DNA from: Thalassotalea sp. HSM 43
GTDB taxonomy: Bacteria > Pseudomonadota > Gammaproteobacteria > Enterobacterales > Alteromonadaceae
DNA: 64,000 nt
NCBI RefSeq assembly: GCF_004752005.1
Contig: NZ_CP038493.1
Location: 558,001-622,000 of the forward strand
Reading direction: 5' to 3'
Shown here: positions 55,180 through 64,000 of the stretch, piece by piece
How the letters are laid out: each line of letters opens with the position of its first letter
Position numbering within the stretch: the first letter of the stretch is position 1
Notes under the pieces: generated by a model
What the model was told of the DNA's origin: nothing
The model's database searches: none
What the model saw: the letters and a program-made list of their open reading frames with translations, nothing else
Position numbers and translations under genes: made by a program

Positions 55180-57113
55180 TGACTGAATTTCACTTTATCC
55201 GACCATTGTGGTTAATTGCGTTTATTGGTTTAGTATGGGTGTTATGGCAAGTTCGTCGCTTGCGCGTATCCAGCAGCGCATGGCACCGTGTTATTCCGTC
55301 GCACTTAAGCAGTAAGCTGTTAAGTAATACCGAAAACAATAGACCAGTGTCGATTATACCCGCAGCTCTGATAGGTAGTTTGCTTATTATTGCCATGGCG
55401 GGACCTACTTGGCAAAAACTGCCACAACCGGTATATGACGTAGAGCGCGGTTCGGTATTAGTCATGGACATGTCATTTTCAATGTTGTCTACCGATATCA
55501 AACCGAACAGATTGACCATGGCACGTTATAAAGCCATGGATTTAGTCGAAAAGATTGATGAAGGCGAAATAGGTCTGATCGCGTACGCGGGTGATGCGTT
55601 TACTATCAGCCCGCTAACCGCGGATATCAACAACATCAGGTTATTATTACCGTCATTGTCGCCGCAAATCATGCCAGAGCTTGGCTCGAACCCTTACCCT
55701 GCGTTAATACTGGCAGAACAAATGCTGCAAAACGCTGGCCACATTAAGGGCGATATCTACTGGGTTACCGATGGTGTTACGCAAGATGAAATTGACGATA
55801 TTAATGATTTTGTCGACAACAGCGATCACCGAATTAATATTTTAGCGGTAGGTACCGCCGAGGGTGCGCCGATTACCCTCGCCAATGGTGAATTAATGAA
55901 GGACCGCCGTGGTAACATTGTTATCCCTAAACTTACCAGTCGTCGTTTAGAAGCATTTAGCGACAATTCTGGTGGTGTATTTACCGTTATTAGCGCCGAT
56001 GATTCTGACTTGGCTCGACTAAGTTCATTAAGCGCCCTCGATGCGCAAAAAGTATTGCAATCAAAGCAACAAAATATGGGTGACCAATGGCAAGAATTTG
56101 GCCCATATTTGTTATTGATAGCCCTACCACTTGCGCTTGCGTATTTTCGCAAAGGCATCTTATTAACCCCAGTGTTAATGGTGAGCTTATTATCTTCGAC
56201 GTTTTACAGTGCGCCGTCATCCGCATCTCTTTGGGACGATTTATGGCAGACCAAAAACCAACAAGGTCAGCAACAATTCGATAACCAAGACTATCAAAAA
56301 GCAGCGCAAACATTTGATGATAACCAATGGCGCGGCAGCAGTTACTACCGTGCTGGCGATTATGAAAAAGCGGTCGAGACCTTTGCAAAGTCTGATACCG
56401 TGCAAGCCAATTACAACAGAGCCAATGCCCTTGCAAAACTTGGTGAGCTAGAACAAGCGATTGCAGCATATGAGCAAGTCATCTCAGCTGATGCTGAGCA
56501 TCAAGATGCGTTGACCAATAAAGCCATCGTTGAACAAATGTTGCAGCAACAGCAACAAGAGCAACAAAACCAAGAACAACAAGATAACCAGGACCAAAGC
56601 CAAGATCAGAACCAGGATCAGAGCCAAGAGCAAAACCAAGAACAGCAACAGCAGGATCAAAACCAACAGCAGCAAGGTAGCAGTGACTCTAGTGACAGCA
56701 ACCAAGATCAGTCACAGCAAGATTCCTCTGAGCAATCAGATCCTGAACAATCTGAGCAGCAGCAATCAGAGCAACAAGGCGATGAGGATAACAACCAAGA
56801 TCAATCGTCTGACTCAGACAACGGTGAGCAAAATAAACAACAGGCTGAACAAGATCAATCTGAACAAGAGCAACAAGCCGCTGCTCAACAACAAAATAGC
56901 GAACAGCAACAACAACCAGAACAACAGCAGCAGCAACAGGCAGCGTTAACCGATGGCGAACAACAAAGCCAAACGGAACAACAACAAAAACACGAACAGC
57001 TTTTGCGTCGTGTGACAGACGACCCGCAACTGTTGTTACGAAATAAAATGCGTCTTGAATATCAGAAACGTCGTCAAAACCGCAGTAGTATTGGAGTTAA
57101 GGAAAAATGGTAA
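55179..57113 (+). CDS. VWA plus TPR protein, fused BatB/BatC type, Gln-rich tail
   Basis: 644 residues. Two N-terminal membrane helices, a VWA domain with MIDAS DMSFS (97-101), a membrane helix (~305-325), TPR-like repeats (YYRAGDYEKAVETFAKSD; NRANALAKLGELEQAIAAYEQV), then ~170 residues extremely rich in Q, with S, D, E and N (from ~450 to ~620). The tail is low complexity and probably disordered. BatB and BatC are separate genes in Bacteroides; the fused form is usual in gammaproteobacteria. Overlaps batD by 7 bases. Confidence 0.92.
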   Translation: MTEFHFIRPLWLIAFIGLVWVLWQVRRLRVSSSAWHRVIPSHLSSKLLSNTENNRPVSIIPAALIGSLLIIAMAGPTWQKLPQPVYDVERGSVLVMDMSFSMLSTDIKPNRLTMARYKAMDLVEKIDEGEIGLIAYAGDAFTISPLTADINNIRLLLPSLSPQIMPELGSNPYPALILAEQMLQNAGHIKGDIYWVTDGVTQDEIDDINDFVDNSDHRINILAVGTAEGAPITLANGELMKDRRGNIVIPKLTSRRLEAFSDNSGGVFTVISADDSDLARLSSLSALDAQKVLQSKQQNMGDQWQEFGPYLLLIALPLALAYFRKGILLTPVLMVSLLSSTFYSAPSSASLWDDLWQTKNQQGQQQFDNQDYQKAAQTFDDNQWRGSSYYRAGDYEKAVETFAKSDTVQANYNRANALAKLGELEQAIAAYEQVISADAEHQDALTNKAIVEQMLQQQQQEQQNQEQQDNQDQSQDQNQDQSQEQNQEQQQQDQNQQQQGSSDSSDSNQDQSQQDSSEQSDPEQSEQQQSEQQGDEDNNQDQSSDSDNGEQNKQQAEQDQSEQEQQAAAQQQNSEQQQQPEQQQQQQAALTDGEQQSQTEQQQKHEQLLRRVTDDPQLLLRNKMRLEYQKRRQNRSSIGVKEKW

Positions 57114-58744
57114 ATTCGACACCTGTTATTGCAGGTTTGTTCTCTTTATTGGTTAGCATTCAGGCCATGGCGTTAAATGTAACCGCCACGGTTGATAAAA
57201 ACCCAGCGATAGTTGATGAATCAGTGGTGCTTACGGTTATAGCCGATGGCTCTGTTGCTGCAGACGCCTTCGACCCATCAGTACTTGAACAAGACTTTGT
57301 TGTTGGTGGTACATCGATCAGCAGCCAAACCAGCATGGTCAATTTTAAAACCACCCGCACCACGCAATGGACCACGCTTATAATCCCTCGTAAGACCGGG
57401 GTATTAACGATTCCAGCGTTAACGGTTGATGACGCGACAACGAAACCTATCCAGTTACAGGTATTAGCACAAGGTGACAAAACCGCACAACAACAAAAAG
57501 ATATCTACTTAACCGCCGATGTATCAAAACATGAGGTTTATGTTCAACAACAATTTACCTTAACGGTGCGCTTACATCTTGCCGCTGAGCTTATACGCGG
57601 TTCATTAGCGGAACCTAAAATGACCGGCGCAGAGATTAAGCAAATCGGTGAGAACAACGAATACAGCCAAATAATTGATGGTAAGCGTTTTCGTATCATT
57701 GAACGTGTTTATGCGGTCAAACCACAAACATCGGGTAAGTTTGTGTTACACAGCACCATGTTTGATGGCGAAATCAGTGCCAGCAAACAACAACGACGTT
57801 CGGTATTTTCAAGCTTCGATCGCGGTAAACCTGTGCGCATGAAAGGTCAGGAAATAGATATTCAGGTGAATGCCGCACCTGCTGACTTTACTGGTGAATG
57901 GTTACCAAGTGAATTAATTGTCATTGAAGAGAATTGGCCAGATGAACAAAGCGAATATGAGCTTGGTGAGCCGATAACGCGTACCGTTAAAATAACTGCG
58001 GCGGCACTAGGGGCTGAACAATTACCTAAACTTGAGTTTAACGCACCTGATGGCCTTAAAATATACCCAGATCAAGCAGATGTGAAAAACGGTGTGCAAA
58101 AAGGCGCACTGATCAGCCAAAAGACCCAAGATTTTGCGATAGTTCCTACCAAACCAGGGACATTCGTATTGCCGGAAGTGACGCTACCTTGGTTTAACAC
58201 TCAATTAAATCGCACGGAACTCGCTGTACTGCCAGCGAAAACCATCGTCGTCAAGGGAGCGGTGCCGGTCAATATCGACAACACAACGGCAATGAACACC
58301 CCACTGCCAGTGCATGTGGTAGAGCAAAGTAATACGACTTTACAATGGCTGTTTTTAGCGGGTTGGTTGTTGACGGCAATGGCTTGGTTGTATCAAACGA
58401 AATTAAAAGGGCGTAGCTTTAAGCGGGAAACCTTTGTCCCGTCGACTAAACACGCTTATCTTAAACTGCTGGCCGCATGTAAACAAAATAATGGTCAACA
58501 GGTGATGGCATTGCTACCAGCTTGGGGGAATGAATTGTTCCCTGAGCAAAATTTCAGCAACCTGCAGCAACTGAGTCAGCACTTGCAAAATGACGACTTT
58601 GATAAACAATTAAGTCATCTGCAGCATTGTTATTACGGTGCACAACAGCAAGCTTGGCATTCAGATAAATTACTTAAAATCATTTCTAGGCTGCAAACCC
58701 AAGGTGAGCAACAGCAACAGGTCGCCTTTGCAATAAACCCATAA
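57107..58744 (+). CDS. BatD family protein
   Basis: 545 residues. Signal peptide (first ~22 residues, ending AMA), beta-sandwich repeats typical of BatD (VDESVVLTVIADG; YVQQQFTLTVRLH; FVLPEVTLPWFN), a membrane helix at ~405-424 and a C-terminal cytoplasmic helical part. Last gene of the MoxR/Bat operon; a terminator follows. Confidence 0.92.
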   Translation: MVNSTPVIAGLFSLLVSIQAMALNVTATVDKNPAIVDESVVLTVIADGSVAADAFDPSVLEQDFVVGGTSISSQTSMVNFKTTRTTQWTTLIIPRKTGVLTIPALTVDDATTKPIQLQVLAQGDKTAQQQKDIYLTADVSKHEVYVQQQFTLTVRLHLAAELIRGSLAEPKMTGAEIKQIGENNEYSQIIDGKRFRIIERVYAVKPQTSGKFVLHSTMFDGEISASKQQRRSVFSSFDRGKPVRMKGQEIDIQVNAAPADFTGEWLPSELIVIEENWPDEQSEYELGEPITRTVKITAAALGAEQLPKLEFNAPDGLKIYPDQADVKNGVQKGALISQKTQDFAIVPTKPGTFVLPEVTLPWFNTQLNRTELAVLPAKTIVVKGAVPVNIDNTTAMNTPLPVHVVEQSNTTLQWLFLAGWLLTAMAWLYQTKLKGRSFKRETFVPSTKHAYLKLLAACKQNNGQQVMALLPAWGNELFPEQNFSNLQQLSQHLQNDDFDKQLSHLQHCYYGAQQQAWHSDKLLKIISRLQTQGEQQQQVAFAINP

Positions 58745-58780
58745 TGAGGTGATAGCTGTTAATTACACAATGAAATAAGT

Positions 58781-58803
58781 GCCCACATCTGTGGGCATTT
58801 TTG
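58781..58803 (+). terminator. terminator of the MoxR/Bat operon
   Basis: GCCCAC (58781-58786) pairs with GTGGGC (58791-58796), loop ATCT, followed by ATTTTTG. Confidence 0.82.
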
Positions 58804-58901
58804 TAAGCACATAAAAAAAATTGAAAAAATTGCAAATTTTTAGAAATTAAATTGCAACATGCAAGGTCAATACAATCAAGAGACGCAATAAAACGGAACC
58901 T

Positions 58902-59417
58902 ATGGCTAGTAAACAGAAACGCTATGAAGCGCTAGTAAACGCATTGCATAAGGATTTATATCGCTATGCTTACTGGTTGGTTCATGACAAACAAGTCGCC
59001 GAAGACCTTGTTCAGGAAACATTCCTAAGAGCATGGCGAGCCCTTGACTCTTTAAAAGATGAGAAAGCCGCAAAGTCTTGGTTGATCACCATCTTAAGGC
59101 GAGAAAATGCCAGACGTTTTGAGCGCAAGCAATTTGATATGAGCGAATATGATGAGGCAGCGACAATGGATACACATATATTGTCGAGCGAACAAAGTCA
59201 GGAAAACCAATGGTTGCATCAACGCATTGCCAGCTTACCTGAAGAATATCGAGAGCCTCTGGTATTGCAAATTATCTGTGGCTACAGCGGTGAAGAAATC
59301 GCACAAATCCTCGAGTTAAACAAAAACACTGTAATGACGCGACTGTTTCGCGCAAGAAACCAATTAAAAGATGCTATCGAACAAAACAAACACATCAAGG
59401 GGCGCTACAATGGATGA
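58902..59417 (+). CDS. ECF-type RNA polymerase sigma factor
   Basis: 171 residues. Region 2 (YRYAYWLVHDKQVAEDLVQETFLRAWRAL, ~21-50) and region 4 (LPEEYREPLVLQIICGYSGEEIAQIL, NKNTVMTRLFRARNQL) are intact. The preceding AT-rich region has two TTGCAA motifs (near 58828 and 58850). Its partner gene at 59410 overlaps the stop by 8 bases, a common arrangement of sigma and anti-sigma. Confidence 0.94.
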   Translation: MASKQKRYEALVNALHKDLYRYAYWLVHDKQVAEDLVQETFLRAWRALDSLKDEKAAKSWLITILRRENARRFERKQFDMSEYDEAATMDTHILSSEQSQENQWLHQRIASLPEEYREPLVLQIICGYSGEEIAQILELNKNTVMTRLFRARNQLKDAIEQNKHIKGRYNG

Positions 59418-60123
59418 ATTAGAATTCCGTAGAAGGCTGTATAGTGATCCGAACAGCAAAGACAATGAGCTGCTCAACGCTATTGAAGCAGATCCCAGCC
59501 GTAAAAAATTCGCCAAAGAGTTAAAATCTCTCGACGATAAAATTGATTCTGTATTGCGGGTTGATGTACCAGAAGATCTGGCGGACAGATTAATACTGCG
59601 TCAAAGCCTAGACTCACATAGCCAACGTCAACGTAAATCACGATGGCATTTGGCTGTCGCTGCATCTGTCGCATTTATCGTTGGAATCAGTGTCAGCTAT
59701 ATGGCAATTACCCCATCACACTCGAGCATCGCCGATTACTCATTAGCTCATTATCACCATGAAGCTGGCAACTTTGCTCATAGCGGTGACAGTAAGTACA
59801 CCCTAACCAGCTTTAACAAGTCGGTCGCAGGCCTTGATGTCAGTTTTACCGACAAGCTAGGTAAACTGGTGTCGGTTGATGAGTGTTTCTTTGATGGCAT
59901 GAATTCAGTTCATTTGGTGTTTGAGGGCCTTTACGACAATGTGACGGTGTTTATCATTCCTAAAAATGAACACTTAGCCCAAAGCGAACAATTTGCCGAT
60001 CAAAGCGTTAAAGGTATCAGCCGTCAATACAGTAAAGGCGGTGTTATCATCATGGGTGATGTCAAAGAGCCATTGGAGCAATGGCAACAAAAAATTGACG
60101 AAACCATCGAGTGGTCAATCTAA
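59410..60123 (+). CDS. DUF3379 membrane protein, probable anti-sigma factor
   Basis: 237 residues from ATG 59410, overlapping the sigma gene. Cytoplasmic N-terminus (FRRRLYSDPNSKDNELLNAI), one membrane helix (~80-99, WHLAVAASVAFIVGISVSY) and a periplasmic domain containing DECFFDGMNSVHLVFEGLYDNVTVFIIP. DUF3379 proteins are regularly encoded after an ECF sigma factor; an anti-sigma role follows from position and topology. Terminator at 60170. Confidence 0.85.
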   Translation: MDELEFRRRLYSDPNSKDNELLNAIEADPSRKKFAKELKSLDDKIDSVLRVDVPEDLADRLILRQSLDSHSQRQRKSRWHLAVAASVAFIVGISVSYMAITPSHSSIADYSLAHYHHEAGNFAHSGDSKYTLTSFNKSVAGLDVSFTDKLGKLVSVDECFFDGMNSVHLVFEGLYDNVTVFIIPKNEHLAQSEQFADQSVKGISRQYSKGGVIIMGDVKEPLEQWQQKIDETIEWSI

Positions 60124-60169
60124 TATTCACTAGGTACTCACAAGTATGACTCCAGCCATACTTATTTTT

Positions 60170-60197
60170 AGCCTGCCGTTTGGCAGGCTTTTTTTTG
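60170..60197 (+). terminator. terminator of the sigma/DUF3379 operon
   Basis: AGCCTGCC (60170-60177) pairs with GGCAGGCT (60182-60189), loop GTTT, followed by eight T. Confidence 0.95.
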
Positions 60198-60365
60198 TCA
60201 TTAATTACCCACTATAAGCGTAACTCTCTGATCACTTTGCCGTTGTGCAACTACATCTCGCAATTACGTTGATCTATCGCAAAAATCCAACCAATTGTTA
60301 CGAAAACTAGCACAGTAAATGTAAACTTGTTAACATCGCCGCAAACTCAAATAAAAGACGTTATT

Positions 60366-61835
60366 ATGACAATAGAAACTCCAATGATGGTTACCTTTAT
60401 TGGTTACCTGCTAACCACATTGCTGATAGGTTATATCGCCTATAAAGCAACCACCACACTAAGCGATTATATTCTTGGTGGTCGTCAACTTGGCCCTGCG
60501 GTTACCGCGCTAAGTGTTGGCGCGTCTGACATGAGTGGCTGGTTACTACTTGGTTTGCCTGGTGCAATATACTTATCTGGTATCAGTGAAGTCTGGATCG
60601 GTGTCGGTTTGGTGCTCGGTGCGTTCTTTAACTGGATATTGGTCGCGCCAAAGATTCGCTCTTTTACTGAAAAGGCTAATAACTCACATACCATCCCTGA
60701 ATTCTTTGAAAATCGTTTTGCCGACAAATCCCACACATTACGATTTATATCCGCTATAACCATACTGATTTTCTTCACATTTTATGTGTCATCAGGCTTG
60801 GTCGGCGGCGCTATTTTATTTGAAAAAGTATTCGGTTTAGATTACATAACGGCGCTGGTTATCGGCGCGGTTGTGATTGTATCTTATACCTTCCTTGGCG
60901 GATTTCTGGCGGTCAGTTGGACCGACTTTTTCCAAGGTTGTTTAATGTTATTGGCATTGGTCATTTTGCCAATCGTTGCCTTAAACGAATTAGGCGGTAT
61001 TGAACAAACCACACAAATTCTGCAACAAACCAACCCAGATTACGCCGCGCTTTTTAAAGACTTTAGTTGGCTTGGATTCTTCTCGCTAATGGCATGGGGA
61101 CTTGGCTATTTTGGTCAGCCGCATATCCTGTCGCGTTTCATGGCAATTCGCAGCGTTGATGATATTCCAATGTCACGCAATATTGCTATGGTTTGGATGA
61201 TTGTATCCTTGATAGGCGCCTTAGCTGTTGGTCTGGTCGGTATTGCCTATTACGCCAATGCGCCGCTTGAAAATCCAGAAACAATCTTTATTTTCCTATC
61301 GAAAGCACTGTTGAACCCTTGGGTAGCCGGTATCATTATTGCCGCCATATTGTCAGCCATTATGAGTACCATTGACTCGCAATTATTGGTTTGTTCTAGT
61401 GTCATTGTTGAAGATTTTTATAAAAATTTCGCCAAGAAAGACGTCTCAGAAAATGAGTTAGTTTGGATTTCTCGTTTCTCTTTACTTGCTATAGCGATAT
61501 TAGCGACATTGGTCGCGCTAGACCCGCAAAGCAGTGTCTTGGGACTCGTAAGCTATGCGTGGGCCGGTTTTGGTAGTGCCTTTGGCCCAACCATTTTATT
61601 AGCGCTATTTTGGCATAAATATAATCGTTTTGGCGCTTTGGCTTCCATTGTAACGGGTGCTGTCGTGGTCATTGCTTGGTCAATGCTCAAAGCAGAATAC
61701 GGTGGAATCTTTGCGCTTTATGAGATGATCCCTGGCTTTATCCTAGCTGGCATCGCTGGTGTTGTTACCAGTATGGCAACCCAGCACTTAGATAAAGAAA
61801 GCAGCAAGATATATGCGCAGTTAAACAGCAAATAA
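60366..61835 (+). CDS. putP: sodium/proline symporter
   Basis: 489 residues from ATG 60366; this gives MTIETPMMVTFIGYLL, parallel to E. coli PutP, whereas 13 upstream codons would be an unlike extension. Thirteen membrane helices. Family signatures: DYILGGRQLGPAVTALSVGASDMSGWLLLGLPGA and GWGLGYFGQPHIL, SAIMSTIDSQLLVCSS. It takes up L-proline with Na+ at the inner membrane. Monocistronic. Confidence 0.96.
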   Translation: MTIETPMMVTFIGYLLTTLLIGYIAYKATTTLSDYILGGRQLGPAVTALSVGASDMSGWLLLGLPGAIYLSGISEVWIGVGLVLGAFFNWILVAPKIRSFTEKANNSHTIPEFFENRFADKSHTLRFISAITILIFFTFYVSSGLVGGAILFEKVFGLDYITALVIGAVVIVSYTFLGGFLAVSWTDFFQGCLMLLALVILPIVALNELGGIEQTTQILQQTNPDYAALFKDFSWLGFFSLMAWGLGYFGQPHILSRFMAIRSVDDIPMSRNIAMVWMIVSLIGALAVGLVGIAYYANAPLENPETIFIFLSKALLNPWVAGIIIAAILSAIMSTIDSQLLVCSSVIVEDFYKNFAKKDVSENELVWISRFSLLAIAILATLVALDPQSSVLGLVSYAWAGFGSAFGPTILLALFWHKYNRFGALASIVTGAVVVIAWSMLKAEYGGIFALYEMIPGFILAGIAGVVTSMATQHLDKESSKIYAQLNSK

Positions 61836-61855
61836 TAACAACACGACAGCGTAAC

Positions 61856-61895
61856 AAGGGCTTGAAATGCACCATACGCATATCAAGCCCTTTTT
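61856..61895 (+). terminator. terminator of putP
   Basis: AAGGGCTTGA (61856-61865) pairs with TCAAGCCCTT (61883-61892); an inner ATGC/GCAT stem and a T-run of five. Confidence 0.9.
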
Positions 61896-62010
61896 GTTGT
61901 ACTATTTACCAGAAACCCGGTTAATTAAGTTAACAGCGAGCCAAGGCTGTGATAGGTTATTAATAACGGTTTAAGTTGTACCTGCCACCTTCAACAGGAT
62001 AATAATAACT

Positions 62011-62646
62011 ATGCCAAGCTTTGCAGCTAGACAAGCCATCGTTGATAAACAACAACAGATCATCGCCTACGAACTGCTGTTTCGAGACAGCATGATCAAT
62101 GTTTACCCTAAGGTAGACGCGCATACGGCAACACAAAAATTGCTACACACCGCATTGCAAAGTTCGCAAAGCAAAACCTTTACTCAACAAAAGCCAGCGT
62201 TTATCAATTTCACCACCGAAACACTGCAAAAAGGTTACCCTTTCAAATTTGATAATCGCCATATCGTTGTTGAAATTTTAGAGACCGAAGAGCCAACCCA
62301 ACAGTTGCTTTCTTTGTGCCAAGAACTGCATCAACAAGGCTATGAAATCGCCTTAGACGACTTTATTAATCACCAACAGTGGCATGCGTTCTTTCCTTAT
62401 ATCAGTATTATCAAAGTGGACTTTAGACAAACATCAACCACCGAAATACTGCAACTGATAGAGCATATTACCAACTACCCGAACATCAAACTACTGGCAG
62501 AAAAAATCGAAAACAAACAAGAATTTGAACATGCTAGCCGGTTAGGCTTTGAATACTTTCAAGGCTATTTTATTGATCAGCCCGAAGTGATGAAATCACG
62601 TCCACATGTAATGGATGAAATAGGTTTAGAGCTGGATTTGGCCTAG
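62011..62646 (+). CDS. stand-alone EAL-like domain protein (HDOD part missing)
   Basis: 211 residues. It matches the N-terminal, catalytically degenerate EAL part of EAL-HDOD proteins (YuxH type): QIIAYELLFRDSM in place of EAL, VVEILETEEPT, YEIALDDFI, IIKVDF and LLAEKIENKQEFEHASRLGFEYFQGYFI. Key acidic residues E, D and K are partly kept, but YELLFRD replaces the EAL loop. The usual ~200-residue HDOD half is absent. It ends exactly at the start of a 16-bp tandem repeat. Probably a c-di-GMP-related or purely regulatory protein. Confidence 0.82.
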   Translation: MPSFAARQAIVDKQQQIIAYELLFRDSMINVYPKVDAHTATQKLLHTALQSSQSKTFTQQKPAFINFTTETLQKGYPFKFDNRHIVVEILETEEPTQQLLSLCQELHQQGYEIALDDFINHQQWHAFFPYISIIKVDFRQTSTTEILQLIEHITNYPNIKLLAEKIENKQEFEHASRLGFEYFQGYFIDQPEVMKSRPHVMDEIGLELDLA

Positions 62647-62706
62647 AGAGAGTTTGGCCTAGATAGGATTTGACTTAGATTGAATTTGACTTAGATTGAG
62701 TTTGAG
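62637..62706. repeat. 16-bp tandem repeat, 4.4 copies, overlapping a stop codon
   Basis: Units TTTGGCCTAGAGAGAG (62637), TTTGGCCTAGATAGGA (62653), TTTGACTTAGATTGAA (62669), TTTGACTTAGATTGAG (62685) and a partial TTTGAG (62701). The first unit contains the stop codon TAG of the EAL-like gene. The following DNA reads into galE's 3' side. Confidence 0.9.
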
Positions 62707-62723
62707 TTTAACGGAGAGTTAAT

Positions 62724-62751
62724 TTGGTCTAGACGCAATCGCCTAGACCAA
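62724..62751 (-). terminator. possible terminator of galE
   Basis: TTGGTCTAG (62724-62732) pairs with CTAGACCAA (62743-62751) around 10 bases; no good T-run on the minus strand, so the terminator role is uncertain. Confidence 0.45.
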
Positions 62752-62772
62752 GAACGACAATAGCATTAACAG

Positions 62773-63783
62773 TTATTCAAAACCGTTTGGATTTTGTGAT
62801 TGCCAACGCCAAGTATCGCGGATCATATCATCCAAGTTACGTTCTGCCTGCCAACCTAAAAACTCATTGGCAAGATCGGCTTTAGCAAACACTGTCGCGA
62901 TATCTCCTGGACGTCTTGGGCTAATTTGATAAGGCACATCCACGCCGCTGATCTCTTTAAATTTATTAACGATTTGCAACACCGAGGTACCATTACCGGT
63001 GCCAACATTAATGGCAATACAGCCATCAACTTTCGATAATGACGTTACGGCTTTCAAATGCGCAAGTGCCAAATCAACCACATGGATATAATCGCGCACG
63101 CCAGTGCCATCAATGGTGTCGTAATCATCACCAAACACGCTCAATTGCTGCAATCGACCAACCGCCACTTGCGATACAAACGGTAGTAAATTGTTAGGAA
63201 TACCATTTGGGTTTTCACCGATAAGGCCCGAATGATGCGCGCCAATTGGATTAAAGTAACGCAGTGAGACAATCGACCATTGCGGATCACTTTTCGCCAA
63301 ATCGAAAAGAATATGTTCGATCATTAGCTTGGTTTGGCCGTAAGGGTTGGTCGCCGAAGTTGGCATAGTTTCGATTAATGGCGATAGATTGTTTTCACCG
63401 TAAACCGTTGCAGACGAGCTAAACACAAGGTTTTTCACTGAAAATTGCTTCATCACTTCCAGCAACACTATGGTGCCAGTAACATTGTTATGATAATAGC
63501 TCAGTGGTATTTGCGTGGACTCACCAACCGCTTTTAAACCGGCAAAGTGAATGACCGCAGAAATATCATGCTCACTAAAGACTTGCTCCATTGCCGCTTT
63601 ATCGCAGATATCCGCCTTGATAAATACCGGTCGCTTTCCGGTGATTTGTTCTACCCTATCCAATGACTTAGTCGACGAGTTGGATAGGTTATCGACGATC
63701 ACCACGTCATCGCCAGCATTTAATAATTCAACCACGGTATGGCTACCAATATAGCCGGTACCGCCGGTTATTAATAAACTCAT
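62773..63783 (-). CDS. galE: UDP-glucose 4-epimerase
   Basis: 336 residues. NAD-binding TGGTGYIGSH (6-15), catalytic Ser124 in FSSSATVYG, Tyr148 and Lys152 in NPYGQTK, and RYFNPIGAHHSG with GVRDYIHVVDLA. It interconverts UDP-glucose and UDP-galactose. It lies about 35 bases downstream of the DHHA1-domain gene at 63819, so possibly co-transcribed. Confidence 0.97.
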   Translation of the reverse strand: MSLLITGGTGYIGSHTVVELLNAGDDVVIVDNLSNSSTKSLDRVEQITGKRPVFIKADICDKAAMEQVFSEHDISAVIHFAGLKAVGESTQIPLSYYHNNVTGTIVLLEVMKQFSVKNLVFSSSATVYGENNLSPLIETMPTSATNPYGQTKLMIEHILFDLAKSDPQWSIVSLRYFNPIGAHHSGLIGENPNGIPNNLLPFVSQVAVGRLQQLSVFGDDYDTIDGTGVRDYIHVVDLALAHLKAVTSLSKVDGCIAINVGTGNGTSVLQIVNKFKEISGVDVPYQISPRRPGDIATVFAKADLANEFLGWQAERNLDDMIRDTWRWQSQNPNGFE

Positions 63784-63818
63784 GTTACATCCTTAAAAAC
63801 ACCGAATATCGGTGACGA

Positions 63819-64000
63819 TTAATTTTTATAATAATTTGCAAGCGTTGTAATAAATGTTTCGACTTGCTCTTCAGGTAAAGCGTTTATCCCTGCTGCTGCT
63901 GCACGTCCGCCACCGGTCGGAAACTGCACACAAATTTCATCAGCACCTTGCTTATTATTTAACGGCGCTCGTACGCTGACGGTATAACTGCCATCTAAAT
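63819..64000 (-). CDS. DHH/DHHA1-type phosphoesterase, 3' end
   Basis: Only the last 60 residues are in the window; the gene enters from the right. The C-terminus YTVSVRAPLNNKQGADEI, CVQFPTGGGRAAAAGINAL matches the DHHA1 domain (GGGxxxAAG motif that binds the substrate) of small DHH phosphohydrolases. The stop TAA is at 63819-63821. Confidence 0.75.
   Translation of the reverse strand, partial: LDGSYTVSVRAPLNNKQGADEICVQFPTGGGRAAAAGINALPEEQVETFITTLANYYKN

Noticed and set aside
56484-56949. Open frames inside the Gln-rich region of the BatB/C gene on both strands
   Set aside because: Composition is a by-product of CAA/CAG repeats; no domain or start site.

Overview
The window reads as chromosomal DNA of a marine gammaproteobacterium of the order Alteromonadales, most likely Colwelliaceae (Thalassotalea or Colwellia-like). 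This is inferred from the E. coli/Vibrio/Shewanella-like housekeeping genes (aroC, prmB, smrB, sixA, fadIJ, putP, galE), the moderate to low GC, a TonB-dependent receptor, and many AraC-type regulators and acyl-CoA enzymes. I saw no rRNA, tRNA, transposase, integrase, phage gene or CRISPR array.

Layout. 0-16 kb is catabolic: a TonB receptor diverges from an AraC regulator, then come an operon of RidA, a fused indolepyruvate ferredoxin oxidoreductase and an alpha-methylacyl-CoA racemase-like protein, an FMN alpha-hydroxy-acid oxidase lacking the usual catalytic His, a metallo-beta-lactamase-fold hydrolase, a BisC-like molybdoenzyme and another AraC regulator. 16-18.3 kb holds two divergent hot-dog (MaoC/NodN) units and a YkvI-like transporter, with two copies of one palindrome (ATGAG-N5-CTCAT) between them. 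19-22 kb is a MacB/LolCDE-like ABC transporter plus DUF3299 protein; the permease carries six copies of a 15-residue His-rich repeat, which suggests metal (zinc) handling. 22-36 kb has two OprB-type porins, two more AraC regulators, and a PaaABCD-like diiron oxygenase operon followed by two acyl-CoA dehydrogenases. In that operon PaaD is split into two genes and no PaaE reductase is present. A YeiH exporter and a third acyl-CoA dehydrogenase follow.

36-51.5 kb is mostly core: aroC, prmB, smrB (with an apparent frameshift at a run of nine A), sixA, an M16 protease, a 1495-residue propeller/PAS/GGDEF/EAL sensor, and fadIJ behind a good FadR box. Between the sensor and fadJ lies the most unusual element: a sigma-54-type promoter (46882-46897) followed by three tiny genes. 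The first encodes seven tandem ANNRIRIKPS decapeptides; the next two encode 34- and 32-residue peptides that share an ML..IK start and the C-terminus EM(S/A)ADSWWS. I know of no described family that matches.

51.6-64 kb is a MoxR/DUF58/DUF4381/BatA/BatB-C/BatD operon, an ECF sigma factor with a DUF3379 membrane partner, putP, a stand-alone EAL-like gene, galE and the end of a DHHA1-domain gene. Several starts were moved to internal codons because of clear Shine-Dalgarno sites (prmB, paaA, the M16 protease, acyl-CoA dehydrogenase at 33173, ridA, fadJ, putP).
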